Assembly: GCA_949752745.1 (NCBI GenBank)
Contig: OX457032.1
Coordinates: 15,327,720 to 15,391,719, forward strand
DNA length: 64,000 nucleotides
Reading direction: 5' to 3'
From: Protula sp. h YS-2021
Lineage: Eukaryota > Annelida > Polychaeta > Sabellida > Serpulidae
Shown here: positions 10,601-22,500 of the stretch, one piece after another
How the letters are laid out: each line of letters begins with the position of its first letter
Numbering within the stretch: position 1 is the stretch's first letter
Made by a program: the position numbers and the translations under genes
Notes under the pieces: model-generated
The model's database searches: none
Seen by the model: only the letters and a program-made list of their open reading frames with translations
What the model was told of the DNA's origin: nothing

Positions 10601-13600
10601 CATCAACGCAAGTTAAATAAACATGCGCACTGGTCCGTAAAAAGAACCACGCATCGAACAAGTTGAATCGACATGCCCAGTGGTCCGAAATGCGAACCGC
10701 ACATCAACGCATGTGCACTTTGTCCAAAATAAGCACCGCGCATCAACACAAGTTAAATAAACATGCGCAGTAGTCCCAAATGCGAACCGCGCATCAACGT
10801 AAGTTAAACAAACATGCGCACTTGTCCGAAAAAAGAACCACGCATCGACGCAAGTTGAATAGACATGCGCACTGGTCCGAAATTCGAACCGCGTATCAAC
10901 GCAAGTAAAAAAAACATTCGCAATGGTCCGAAATTCGAACTGCTCATCAACGCAAGTTAAATAAACATGCAAACTGGTCCGAAATGCGAACCGCGTATCG
11001 AGGAAACCTAAGGAAACCTGTGCACTTGTCCAAAATAAGTACCGCTCAACAACGCAAGTAAAATGAACATGCGTGTTGGCTGAAATAAGAACGGCGCATC
11101 GACGGAAGTTAAATAAACATGCGCACTGGTCCGAAATAAAAAAAAAGATCCGCACATCAACACAAGGTAAATAAAGATGCGCACTGATCCGAAATCAGAA
11201 CCGCACATCGACAAAAGGTAAATAAACATGCGTGCTGGTCGGAATTGTGAACCGCGCATCAACGCAAGTGAAATAAACATGTGCACTGTTCCATAATGAG
11301 AGCCGAGCATCAACGCAAATTGAATAAACATGCGCACTTGTCTGAATAAGAACTTAGCATCGAGGCAAGTTACATAAATATGCGCACTGATCCGAAATGC
11401 GAGCGTTGTTCGAAGGTATCTATGGCAGACTATCCAGTCTACCAGAGATACAAAAATTTGTTTCCCATTTTTCTGGGAAACAAATCTTTGTATGCATTTA
11501 TCGGTCTATGTTCTGGTCCGGTGCTAAGTCAATTACTGAGCTAGCCTTTTGCCGTCTCATCTTTTGAAGCCCAAATTTTCAGGGAAATTCCCCTGCTTAT
11601 GCACGCTGGAATTGGCCTTATTTCTTTTCGTAAGCTGGGACTTTGTCTTTGGACAAACTTGTTGTTTTTTAGACCAGCCGACCATGTCGGGCTGGTCTTA
11701 TCACATCAATGGAGGGGTGTCCGTCGTCTGTATGTACGTATGTACGTGTGTAAACTTTTACTTAAATTAAAATGCTTCTTCTCCTTCAGTTTTGATCGGC
11801 TTCCTCTCAAATTTTAAACGAATGTTCTCCAGGTAGGCCTATCTTTAAAAATTGTTTTTTGGCGATCCGCCAAAAATTGGCTAAATGGGGGGCATTTAAA
11901 AGTTTTCGTTTGCCAATTTTCAAAATGGTTCTTCTCCCACAATTTTCATCGGATTCCTTTCCAATTTTGAACATTTATTCTCTAGGTAGGCCTGTCTTAA
12001 AAAATTACGTTTTTTGGCGACCCGCTAAAAATTGGCCAAATCGGGGCATTTAAAAATATTTAGTACCAATTTTCAAAACTTTTCTTTTGGCACAATTTGA
12101 CCGGATTCCTTTATAAATTTGTAAAGTACAATCGGGTATGCAAACATTTTTAATCGCTGTGAAAACGAGCTTTATAAATTACAGTGTTCGCGTTGGCGGG
12201 GTTTTTGTCCACTTTTTGGGCATTTTTTACGAATAACTCACTTTTTTGGAACCCACAGAGTTTTTCTGGACCTAACTGAGTCACACTTTCCCTTTTTGAC
12301 TCATTTTCCTGAGAACCCAGCGCGAACCTTGTAAATTACAAAACAAATGATACAATATGATTAACATTAATGTTTTCTCGATCTTCAGCAAAATATGAAT
12401 TATCCTTTTTTTCATACTTTTTTTTCTCAAATTTATCCTTTTTTATCCTTTTTTTTATCCTTTTTTTTCTTGACGACTCCGTGGCAACACTGCATTTGAA
12501 ACCCCAGGTCCTGCTCGATAAAAATTTCGAAAATTTTTTTCGCCTGTTTACGTCTGAAGTGGTAGGTGATACCCCCTTTACCCCTTTATTATATGGTGGA
12601 GTGCGAATTCCTTTCAGGTGAATGCGAGCCAGAGAAGATCATCAGAGAATTGATACCCAAGCAGCTGGGCAGATTCCACTCCTCTGTGGAACTCATCATC
12701 AAAAGTAGACACAATATCCTCATTGCTCATACTTTAGTGTGTGAAGTGTGGCCTGTAAGTCAGTCGGTGGCAGGCGCTACGTAACTAGGCGGTCTCCATC
12801 TCGATTAGAACGATTTTACTTTATGGTGGGCATGTCACGGTTGAGCGATATTACTTTGCTTTCAGGCTTAACAAAACGGTGCCTGCTTTTGTTATTGATT
12901 GATATCAGATTTGGAGGTACAAAAATGGATTTTAATTTTAATGCTGATTCGGCTCTGTTTTTATTGGCGTGGTGTGTTATTGCAGGGGGTAATGACACAG
13001 AGTCGTGCTGTGTATTCATACCGCTTGTGCACACAGACGGTCAAGGTCACATCGTTCACGAGGACCACACCCTGGCGTATGCATTGGTGTACAGGCACGA
13101 CTCCAGCAAGTGAGCCCATTCCCACATTTACCACCCAACATTCAAGCAGCAAGTTGTCGAAACTGGCGCCGTTTTTTTTTCTTTTGCAAATTTTCTTTGC
13201 GTGTTTTATTTCTATTTCCTCTGTCTCTAAGCCCGTCTGTCTGCCTCTGTCTCTCTTTCTCTCTCGCCCCCACTCCATCTCTGCAAAAAAGTCAGATTTA
13301 GAGAAAGAGTTAGATTTCATAGAATTGGAAGAGAGACAGAGTTTAATTTTCTGTTTACATTTTCCAGATTTTATGTAGCTTCCAGTAATTTTGGAAATAG
13401 CTCAATCGTGTAGGCCCTTTTGCTAGGTAGTGCAGTGTTCAGTGCCATTTGTTCCACCCACAGGAGATGCCATAAACATTGTATGTTTCAGACTGAGCGT
13501 GAGCATTAGCACGAGCAATGAGGAACCGGTGTGCACAAGCTTGGGTGTGTCAGAGCAATGGCTAGAAGACGTTTTAATTCCCAAGCTGATGAGCTGGTGT

Positions 13601-16600
13601 GCGAAGCCGTCCCTGGCGGTGGAGACGACCTCGTTAATGTTGCTGCCAGTTGATGTGTACACTCTCAAGTACCAGTACTTAAAGAACAAGTATGGCGCTG
13701 ATCTTGTCAAGGTACTGGTTTTGGGTGGTGGCCAGTGTTCGAAAGGCGTCAGTATCTTTTAATATGTGCTGTGCCGTTGAAAAAAGAGGAATGCTACTTA
13801 TTCAAGGGCTGGAGTGATAACCTCCGTCCGTTTGAGATGCCAGATGTAACATAAAAAATTGCTTTAAGGCCACGACAGTTCTCATGCCTGGACATATTGC
13901 TGACATAGGAAGGTGTGTGAAAGAAAGAAAATAGGAGTAACAGCTTCACTACAACTGTCCAAAAAAAAAAAAAACAGAAAAAACGACTACCCCCGTCTGT
14001 CCGAAAAAAAGAAACAAAAAAAAAAAAGCAGACAAAATGTCAGTTTATTTGTGTTGAATGACACATAACAGAATTAGCCAGGGCACGTGATAGAATAAAA
14101 CGTAATTTAATTATTTTTTTTTAGATGTGGCCAGAAAAGACGGATCCTCGTAAGTTTGTGTACGAGGACATAGGGATAGCTGCCTACCTGATGGTTCTAT
14201 GGGAGATGGAGCGGGCGTCAGCGGCCGTCACTCGAAAGCAGTCGTTCGTCGATCTGGGCTGTGGTAATGGACTTTTGGTTCATTTGTTAGCACAAGAAGG
14301 GGTAAGCAAAAACTAGATAATGTCGTCAGCTTTCAAAAAAAAAAAAAAACAGATGTATGGTAGTAGCAAAACAAAAACGAGTGATGGTGTTGCTGTTGTT
14401 TTAAGAGAAAGTTCAAATGTTAAAAGATGAAGACGAGGAATGGGGAAAATTTTGTGATCGGTCGCAGTATTTTCTCGGGGAGGTATGTTGGAATCCAATT
14501 TGAGTTTGCAGGATTTGTCCAACTTTTTGTTGCACAGTAACTGACAGTTAATTTTATGTTCAAACACACAAGGCGGTCTCGTGGAGACGATAACGGATAA
14601 TCTAATAATCAGAATTTTCATGAGCATTATTAAATTATTACACAGCACCTGTAACTGTGGATTAAGCCGATTAGGGGATTTGATAGTGTGCCAGAATAAG
14701 CGACTTACTAGTATAACCAATATTAGAATACATGAATTTCATCCACGCACTGAGTGCCACTAGATTACTGACTTGCTAATTGTAGTATCGCGGGTTGGGT
14801 ATTGACATAAGGAAACGTCAAATTTGGGACATGTATGGAGAAGAGACGGTTTTGGAAGAACGGGCTTTGACGCCTTCTGATGACAACCTTTTCCCAGAGT
14901 ATGATTGGCTCATTGGTAACCATAGTGATGAGCTGACACCATGGATACCGGTGATCGCAGCTAGGTGAGAGTTTCATGTGGCGCCTCAACTAAACGTGCG
15001 TTGTCAAGGGGCAGGAAAACGCTGTAATGTTGTTTTGCGATCGGTTTTAGCAAAGAACTTTTTTTTTGCGTTTACCGGAAGCACTGTTGCATCCACTTGA
15101 GGTGGGCACCCCCTCCTCCTCCCATACACCCACTTCTTTCTTTTAAATTATGAAAATACACTTGAAACTAGAAATCTAACGAGCCTGGCCGCATTGCGGA
15201 CTTGCATAAGAAAGTCTGGCTATGCCCGAAAGAGATCGGGGACCGCACTATGGAAACCTATTCATGGCCTCCCAAAGAGGTATGTGACCCCCTTGTGGAA
15301 GTCAGCTTAATGCCCAAAGGAGGTTTGGGGCAGCATTAGAAAAGTTTGTTTATGTCCCTGCTGGGTCAGGGACGGCATTACATTGCCTATCTGTGTCGTT
15401 TTCATCAGGTCTTCGCCCTCATGTAAGTTTTTCGTGCTGCCCTGCTGTCCGTGGGACTTCACGTGCAAGTTCGCAGCAAAGCGGAGCGGTCTCAGCGTCT
15501 ATCAGAACTATCTGGGTTTCGTGCGTGACGTCATAGACACCTGCGGCTTCCTGCCCGAGAGGGACACCCTGAGAATTCCGTCCACAAAACGGGTGCGTAT
15601 TGGTTAGGACATTTTCACGCATCAGCTACAAAATTTCCAGAGTTTGTTTTAGAAATGGTGTTTAACTGCATGTAGAGTTAGGTTTGAAAAATTTGAGTGT
15701 TTTGAAAGTAAAGCAGTTTTGTAGGTGTGGGTGGTTATGATACCTTAAAAAGCGTTATTGAAACAAAGGTAAATCAGTCGATGCTATCTTTTGCCTCCCA
15801 CCCTAAATTTTGTTTGGACGAGGAAACGTAAACTGCTCTTCGTCCGCTCGTCATCTAGTCCGTCCAGTTTACAAGTAGGGTTCACAATCGGTTACCGAAA
15901 AAAGGGTCATCGACTGTCGGTGTTCACAACTTGGCACATCGGTTATTTCGGATAGTTAAGTAACAATAAATAAAAAAGAAGTTTCACTTGCAGCCACCTA
16001 AGATTCATTCAGCTATCATTAAAATTGTTGGATTACTTCGTATATCACCTTGTTATACATATTATAAAAACTTGAGAAGTAAGTCAAGTGTTAATCTGTT
16101 ATCATATTCAGTCATTACTGTAAGAAAAAGGGATAATTTAGCCAGCTTGAGGGTTTAAACGTAATGTGTGAAGCACCGTTTGACTCCAGGTTTGTTATAT
16201 TGGAAGACAAAGGCGAGGCAGTATCGGCCAGTGTGACTCAGCTATAGAGCGTTTCATAGAAAACAGAAGAAACAGACAGCCAACTACAAAAACGGATAAA
16301 GTAGATTGTCTGGCTGACCACGACATCCATGACGGAATTGCTTGCGTCATTGCGGGGACAGAACAAACTGGCGCCGTGTCAGCCGTGTGTGAGACAGACC
16401 CCACCGAGCCGGAAACGGGTGCTGTTTGCGGCAGCAACTGTCTGGATGAGGCACTTCCGGTTTGTCCGGATCCGGAGTGTGTTTCTAAGAAGGCACCGGG
16501 GACTTGCGGACATGCTGTGAGGCTGTGTAAAAGAGCACACAGCGACGCGGACGGGGTGGAGACATCGGTCTCCAAGCGCCGGACACCGGTTGCTAAGGAG

Positions 16601-17689
16601 TGCGAGTGCGCATGTACTCACGAAAAGGAAGACTTAGGACCTCCTCAGACCGGCCGCCAGCAGTGGACAGCGCATTTCAAACCACGGAATGTCCGCGATG
16701 AAGTGGTGTCTCACTGTACTAACGTGGCGGCCGGCGTCAAGGAGCGTATCGTTCACACCGTGTTCACGAAGCTGCTTGGCAACGAGAACTGTCCCGACAG
16801 CACCCTCTGTCTCGCTGGCGGGAAGACTTGGCGCAGAGGAGGTAATATGGAAATAGTATCGATTTCGTTTGAATGTATTACCGAGGCATCTTATTCACAG
16901 CTGTTCTAACTACAAACACTTCAAGTAGTTCAAGTGTACAACCAAAAGTTTATTTTATTTTTGACATATTACAGCTGTCTGGTTCTTGTATTTGTTGCGT
17001 TTTGTATTCATTCACTTCATTAACTTATTTTCGTTGTGTTCTTCTGTTTGACTATCACAGTAAATGAAATATTTTACTTTTTTCAGGAGAATTAGCTATG
17101 AGGGAGGTTGTAGCATTGTTCAGCGCGGAAACCCGGGCACAGTTGAAGAGTGAATGCGGGGGCATGCAAACACTACTCAAAAACCACCACAATATATTTA
17201 TAGGTAAATATTGGTGTTATAGTACGCAAACGTGAACAAAAAAAGATTTCAGGTTCCGTTTAAGTTAAGAGGCTGTACGAGAATGACATTGATACATCAT
17301 TTGGACAAATCCCTTGAAATTATATCACCGTTCAAAATTATCTAGCACCAACGCAGGTCAGCTTCGCCATGTTAACAGCTGTCAGTGTGCCAGCCATTCC
17401 TGGACGTGACCCAAGTATAACAAAATGATGGTGAGATGGCTGTTATGTTTCAGTTCAAAATGGACAAGTCAGACTTCGAGACTGGACCAAGTTTGAAGAA
17501 TTTGAAGAGTTTCAAAGAGAAAAGAAGAAACGGAAAGGGTTAACAAGTGAACAAATAGCCGCAAATGCTGCCAAATTATGGAAGACACAAATGTGTTTTT
17601 ATTTTGTGAATCACCCAGACAGTTGCCCGTTAAGCGCAGAACAATGCAGATACGCTCATGGAGAGAGGGAACTGAGAAAAAAATTGTAA
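7676..17689 (+). CDS. TRMT44: tRNA-Ser (uracil-44-2'-O)-methyltransferase, TRMT44/METTL19
   Basis: Eleven exons: 7676-7741, 7948-8074, 12618-12754, 12986-13109, 13464-13711, 14125-14301, 14786-14964, 15409-15592, 16190-16841, 17087-17203 and 17454-17689; total 2247 nt, 748 residues. The start follows AAAC, a fair Kozak context, and the first residues (FWDAVQVW then NRRLVG) match the vertebrate N terminus. The SAM-binding motif FVDLGCGNG is near residues 275-283, [16 protein letters not shown] near 297, [17 protein letters not shown] near 337-353 and FFVLPCC near 360. A CCCH finger (C718, C728, C735, H739) closes the protein, as in animal TRMT44. The family 2'-O-methylates U44 of tRNA-Ser using SAM. 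Exon 9 encodes a 217-residue, Cys-rich, poorly conserved spacer. Exon 4 is odd: the splice-consistent frame lacks similarity, while another frame carries the conserved block [20 protein letters not shown]. Confidence 0.93.
8940..9060 (+). mobile_element. Hairpin-headed element, family D
   Basis: A T-run is followed by the palindrome AGGCCCCAACCC-TTCGG-ATTGGGGCCT (8940-8966), then TATAGGTTTGGGGTGTCCGTCCGTCCGTC. A second copy lies inverted at 24776-24853. The 3' limit is not clear. Confidence 0.55.
9176..10385 (+). mobile_element. Hairpin-headed element, family B, with about 145-bp tandem repeats
   Basis: The head CCCAGCTTACGTAAGCTGGGG is a near-perfect palindrome followed by TATTCCTATCGGTTTGCGGGTGGCGTCCG and (TTAG)n. 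The body is about eight imperfect copies of a 145-150-bp unit containing CCGATGTCATTTATTTTTGG, GCATACGGCTTGTGCTTTT and TAGTCGATCGGGTGATTTTT. A related copy is at 38086-38850. Confidence 0.7.
10385..11665. repeat. 51-bp CATGCGC minisatellite with conserved 3' flank
   Basis: About twenty imperfect copies of a 51-bp unit (GTTAAATAAACATGCGCACT, then GGTCCGAAAT, then AACCGCGCATCAACGCAA) run to about 11400. A unique flank of about 265 bp (TATCTATGGCAGACTATCCA to GGACAAACTTGTT) follows. The same array plus flank occurs at 46245-47405, so this is a mobile unit with an internal minisatellite. The 51-bp period is 17 codons, which explains long spurious open frames on the minus strand. Confidence 0.75.
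11671..12150 (+). mobile_element. Hairpin-headed element, family C
   Basis: The palindrome AGACCAGCCGAC-CAT-GTCGGGCTGGTCT (11671-11698) is followed by TATCACATCAATGGAGGGGTGTCCGTCGTC. The body has two to three imperfect copies of an about 150-bp unit (TTCTTCTCC..ATTTT..ATCGG and GTAGGCCT..CTTAAAAA). The end was not located precisely. Confidence 0.55.
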
Positions 17690-17917
17690 AATTGAAATGA
17701 GTTTTGGAGTATATTTAGACATAAAGATCACCGCCGTTTGAACTGACCGTTTGAAAACACTGTGGTACGATGCGAATACTCGTTTTAGTGTTGTTTATAA
17801 TTCATCCACTGACAATTTGTTTATTCAAAATCCTCCTCTCTTTTTTTAAGTGCATTTTTTCCACAGAGTTGTAATTTTTGTTGTTATCGATAAGCAATCT
17901 GTGATATGCGAAGAGTA

Positions 17918-17923
17918 AATAAA
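17918..17923 (+). promoter_or_regulatory. Candidate polyadenylation signal AATAAA of TRMT44
   Basis: Canonical hexamer 229 bases after the TRMT44 stop codon, in an AT-rich 3' UTR, followed by GT-containing sequence. Confidence 0.6.
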
Positions 17924-18639
17924 AGAGCGGGAATGTTCAAGGTTAAAAGTGTTTATTCTTAAAAAATGCGAGTACGGAGTAACCATCCACTAAGTCATCG
18001 CCCAACTAATCGTCTTCAATCACAAACTAAGACAGGTATATAATTTCTACATACAAACAGCATACGTTCACATTGCTGACTAGATACTTAAGTGCACTTA
18101 AGAAAAATGGTTCAATCATTAAATTTTAACTACAGGTTAATTTTTAAAATATTGATCCCTGCACCTTTCAACAATTAAACGGAAATAAATGGAGTGTTTC
18201 AGAAGGATACTGTCGAATGGTTTCTTTTAAAAAAGAATGTAGCGGTCTCTCTCGATTCTTCGCTTGGAAGAAGAAAAAAAAACCTGGACGGAAAGATAAC
18301 AACCAAGTGGTGCACCTTTTTTTACCCATGTAGCGATTAATACAATTTTAATTACATAATTTGCGATTAGGGTCAGCTTTAGGACAAGGTCTGAGGTTCG
18401 GATTAATTCACAAAGAACAGAACGTGGCTACAAAAATCGTCAGATTCCCGAAACGACCCATTACAGATAGGGACGAAACCAGGGCAGAAAAAAAAGGGCG
18501 GGATACCAATCCTCGCCTCGTTCTCTGGGATTCGTTGACTTTCAATAGGAGTTCAGCATTACCTTACATTCAGTAGAACACAAAACTAAAACTTCAGAAA
18601 CGCTGAGATAAGTCTTGTAAAACCACCGTGAGTGTCACT

Positions 18640-18985
18640 TTTTTTTTTTTCTTTTTTTTTTTTTTGAGGTCGATGGCAGTTCAGGTAGCGGATGGTCACT
18701 AGTCGTCGGGAATTGCTTTTCCCCAGTAGCGCCTGGTAGCGGTAATGTAGTGGCTTCGTATACTATTTCCCGGCAAACTTTTAGAGCATTTCTCACGTCC
18801 GTTTCCAGATTCTTGTTTAGAAACAAAATTTCGTTGACGTTGTCAGGATCAAAATTTGCCCTGAGCTTACTGGCTGCAAGTCCAGTTGCAGAAAATAGGC
18901 GCTCACTGCTAATGCATGTCGCTAGAATTGCCAAATATTTTTTGACCACAATAGAAACTCCCTCTTGTAACTATGGGCTGTAAAG
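18640..18985 (-). pseudogene. hAT-family transposase C-terminal fragment
   Basis: The minus-strand frame from about 18973 down to 18635 encodes a stretch with the hAT dimerisation-domain signature: KKYLAILATCISSERLFSATG, then LRANFDPDNVNEILFLNKNL. Both blocks (S-S-E-R-x-F-S and the L-x-P-x-x-V-x-x-x-x-F-L-x-x-N motif) are typical of the C terminus of hAT transposases. Upstream the frame ends at a stop, so the catalytic domain is gone. The 3' end runs into an oligo-T tract (A-rich on the coding strand), read as polylysine. It sits in the intergenic space between TRMT44 and fuzzy and is a dead remnant. Confidence 0.75.
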
Positions 18986-19312
18986 GAGCGCAAATATTGG
19001 TTTTTCCTCTATCTTTTATTTATAACTATATATTATACTATTTCTCGTGAGGATTGGTCAAGCCAGCGAGGAATAAGAGTACTCCAACTCTTAAGCGAGT
19101 GTAACAAACTTCTATGTTCAGCATTACAAAATAATTCTTCAAAGTTCAATTACATTGTGGTTAAATATATATATTTTTCATTTTATATGCCTTATGAATT
19201 AAATAAATTGACGAGGAATGGATTTATATTTCTGTTACTGGCATGAAGACATTTTGGAAGACTTGGCAAGAGCAAGCAATATTTAGTTTTTGTTTAAAAT
19301 TGTAGGCGATCG

Positions 19313-19318
19313 TTTATT
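19313..19318 (-). promoter_or_regulatory. Candidate polyadenylation signal of fuzzy
   Basis: TTTATT on the plus strand reads AATAAA on the fuzzy strand, about 250 bases after the fuzzy stop. Motif only. Confidence 0.4.
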
Positions 19319-19564
19319 TTCTCTCGAGCGCCAAAAACCCGAGCGCAAAATTTTAAGAAAAATTTCTCCCATGACAGGCGATTTTAACTACTTTTTCTGC
19401 CATCCAGTAAAGCTGTTTAAATTCTGTATACTCGGCCGGCCGGTTGATTTGTTTTCCTTTTTTCTTTTTTTTTCAATTCAAAAAGTTTTAGATTCAGCCG
19501 GGAGATGAGAACCTGGTTATTTTGTTCCCTTGCTACACCAGGCTGATCTCTGCACCCCCATCAA

Positions 19565-22500
19565 TTACAGAAGAACACTTTTATCCTTAATAATCTTCTG
19601 CAACGTATTCTGGGCCAGTGATCTGAAATAAGGGAAAATGAAGCTCATTTTAAAATTATACGAAACTTGAGATGCTAAAATTTAAAACAAAAAAAAAAAA
19701 AGAAAAAAAAAACAGTCCGGTCTCTTACAACTTCTGAAAGTCAACAGAGTAGAAAACCCCTTCCCGGATGCTGTGGTGTTACATTTTAGACTCTGTGAAC
19801 CATAATAGCGGAAGTGTAGTTCATTTAAATGAAATCTGCTAGCGCTATGTGAAAGGATGTGGAATGCCCTCGCCCCCCCCCCCCCCCACCTTCTAACCAT
19901 CCTAGCCTGAGGAAGTATCACGTACCTGAGCGCATATGTGGGTACTTTGAGATTGGTAACAATGAAGATCTGTCTGGGGCCGGATTGCAGTGCGTAGCTC
20001 TTGTGTGTGTCCGCGCATAAATACGTGTCCTTTACCACGTGACTCAGGCTCTCATACAAGTCTTTATGAGTCACTTGTTTAACAGAGTCAGTGTCTGTTT
20101 CCGTGGTAGCAGGTTTCCATAGCGAACCACAGACGGATTTGTAGAACGCCCTCAACACTTTCAGTCTCCTTTTACTTATATCTCCATGCTGCGAACCTGC
20201 CAAATCAATATTATGTTTTAAATATATTTATTTATTTACGAATAATTTTCAAAAGTATTGTGTCGCCCAACATATCACCTATAAGATACAGTTATTTATA
20301 TTTTATCTTTCCTGCGGTTTCTTGTATGTTTTCTTGAACACCGTAATTCTTTTTATAGTACCTTTCGAGCAAAACGCCCGGGGTGCCGCTCAGACATATT
20401 GTCATGTGAAATGCCGCGGAGCAACTTTCGGTTATTTTCAATCCCCATATGTTTAGGTAACATTTTAAACTTCCGTTTCAAGAAATTGAATATAACAGAT
20501 TCGGGCCGCTTCCACTACCTTTCGAACTTCCACTGTTCACCAAATTAAGTCAATTTTTCATCCGGATAAATTTTGAAACCACAATCTACACGCGGACGGA
20601 ACGATGGATCAGTTCAGACCAGTGCCTCCACAAACGATGCATGATGGAGAAACATAGCACTTGCGTGGAGTAATGGGTGACGTGCAAAGACGGCACTCGC
20701 GTGGAGAATGCACAGCACAGAACGACAGTACACGCGCGGAGAATGCCTGGCAGTACACGACAGCACTCGCGTGGAAAATGGGTGACGTTGAAAGACAGCA
20801 TGCGCGTGGAGAATGCCCGACGCTGACGGCAGCACTCTCGTGGAAAATGCCCAACCCCGAAAGACAGTACTCGCATGAAGAATGCGTGACGTAGAGAGGA
20901 ACCAATCGCATGGAGAATGCGTGAAGCACAGAGACAGAACTCACATGGAGAATGTATTTACCTGTGTGACTGGAGTCCTGACTGTGCGGAGTAACTGAAC
21001 ACAAGCATCGGTGAGTCTCTGTATTGACCACCAAAACGCTGAAAAAAAAATCGATCGCCTCATTAGCATAGATAGGCTTTTAAAATGGTAATTAATTTGA
21101 TAATGGATTGAAAGCAATCAGATTATTTTCGGGTGGTACAACACGGGTAGTTTCTGACCTCCAGTTAGTGACCAATCGGTCACCGAAACTAAGTGCTCGA
21201 AACCGCTACATTATAATCGACTTGGAATGTAACTGTGTGTAGTCGTGAACACTCCTGCGTGTCTCATGAAAGCTAACAGAGTTATGGCTGTTTTTAAACC
21301 CAGAAACTTTATTATTTAGAATAAGAATATGTCAAGGAAATAAAAAAGTAGGTATTTTTTGTCCTGGAGCTTTGGACAGAGCGAATCTATTCCGGAATAG
21401 ACTAACATATAATTGGTACTATAAATGAGACTGGGTCTATTCCGGAATTCGTTTGCTTCATGCATTCTTAACTTGAATAATACGGTATTTCCAACGGATA
21501 GTTTCACAGGTAGTTACGAAAACCTTTTGTTCTAGACTTATCATATGTCCGCGCGAATAAGTGCCTAGAAAAAAATCTTCAACTCACCCCTGAATGTTGT
21601 TGTCAATGACGACTTCTGGGGGCAGCAACCGTGCGCTGTTCTGTTTGATCGTTTTCAGTGACTCTAAGGATGACCTCCAGAACCGATCCACCTGGCACCC
21701 AAACAAAGTAATCACAGTTATAAGCTATTAATATTTTTTAAAATATTCAAAGACACTCAGACAATTTTTTATGCATTAAAACAAAGCCTACTTTCAGTCA
21801 AGCTCCATTTGGTTACTGACTACACAATTCAGGCACAAGACTAACAGTAAACATAGAAAACTTATTATTTTTGCGGGATTCGATTTGTTGGTAGTCTTTT
21901 CCGGTGCAGCCAATCAAAGAATATGTGGTTTTTCATTTGCTTCAGATTTCTTACATGAAATAACACGGTATGCGTTGAGTTGTAAGCACTCACTTTTCCC
22001 TAGCACTTTGTAAACAAACTTCCAACATATTCATGATCAGAGTAGAAGACGGGATAAGGTTAGTCAAAGCTTACTTCTCTCTCGAGTTCGACCAGTGTTG
22101 GAGAGGGTCCACACAACACACACACCTCTACGCCTTGTACCAGATGGAAGGTGAGAAGTCTGTGCGGCACCTAAAGCGTGTGTACAATCAGACTGCAGCA
22201 CTCCAACAGCACACATTTCCTTTACACCTCTTGATTTTTAGGACTACTTAATCGTAATTTTATTTTAGATCAAACAGAAATCATTTTGTTTTGTTATTTT
22301 TTTTCCTTTTGCTTGAGGCTGGGTGGCCGTTAAGCTTTTTCCTAACTACCATTAACAGTCGTTTGTTTCGCTTTTTTTTCAAACTCAATGTTTTTCAATC
22401 CCACTAAGGATGGGCAGGACGAGTTATTATGAGGATGACGGGGATATCACGTGACGAGGATGTGAGTACACGAGAACTTAACATACCTCAGGACTAGTGA

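Larger units (their letters stand above)
8473..12492. mobile_element. Composite element with 12-bp TIRs and 6-bp TSD (hAT-like ends)
   Basis: The left end is CAGTGTTGCCAC (8473-8484) and the right end is its exact inverse GTGGCAACACTG (12481-12492). Both are flanked by CATTTG (8467-8472 and 12493-12498), a perfect direct repeat. CAGTGTTGCC is a typical start for hAT-like DNA transposons, although hAT target duplications are usually 8 bp. Both ends carry T-rich ATCCTTTTTT strings in the same orientation. No transposase is present; the inside is occupied by hairpin-headed elements at 8940, 9176 and 11671 and a 51-bp minisatellite at 10.4-11.4 kb, which look like later insertions or captured cargo. 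Confidence 0.7.
8074..12617 (+). other. TRMT44 intron 2, filled with mobile elements
   Basis: The donor GTAATT follows 8074 and the acceptor CTTTCAG ends at 12617; the flanking phases agree (one base, then two). About 4.0 kb of this 4.5 kb intron is the composite TIR element described separately. Without it the intron would be about 0.5 kb, like the other introns of the gene. Confidence 0.8.

Noticed and set aside
10378..11337. Minus-strand frames with [13 protein letters not shown] 17-residue repeats
   Set aside because: Produced by the 51-bp minisatellite; no splice or start evidence.
12899..13378. 159-codon plus-strand frame considered as a separate gene
   Set aside because: It overlaps TRMT44 exon 4 and its following intron; the downstream part is a CT-rich intron stretch.
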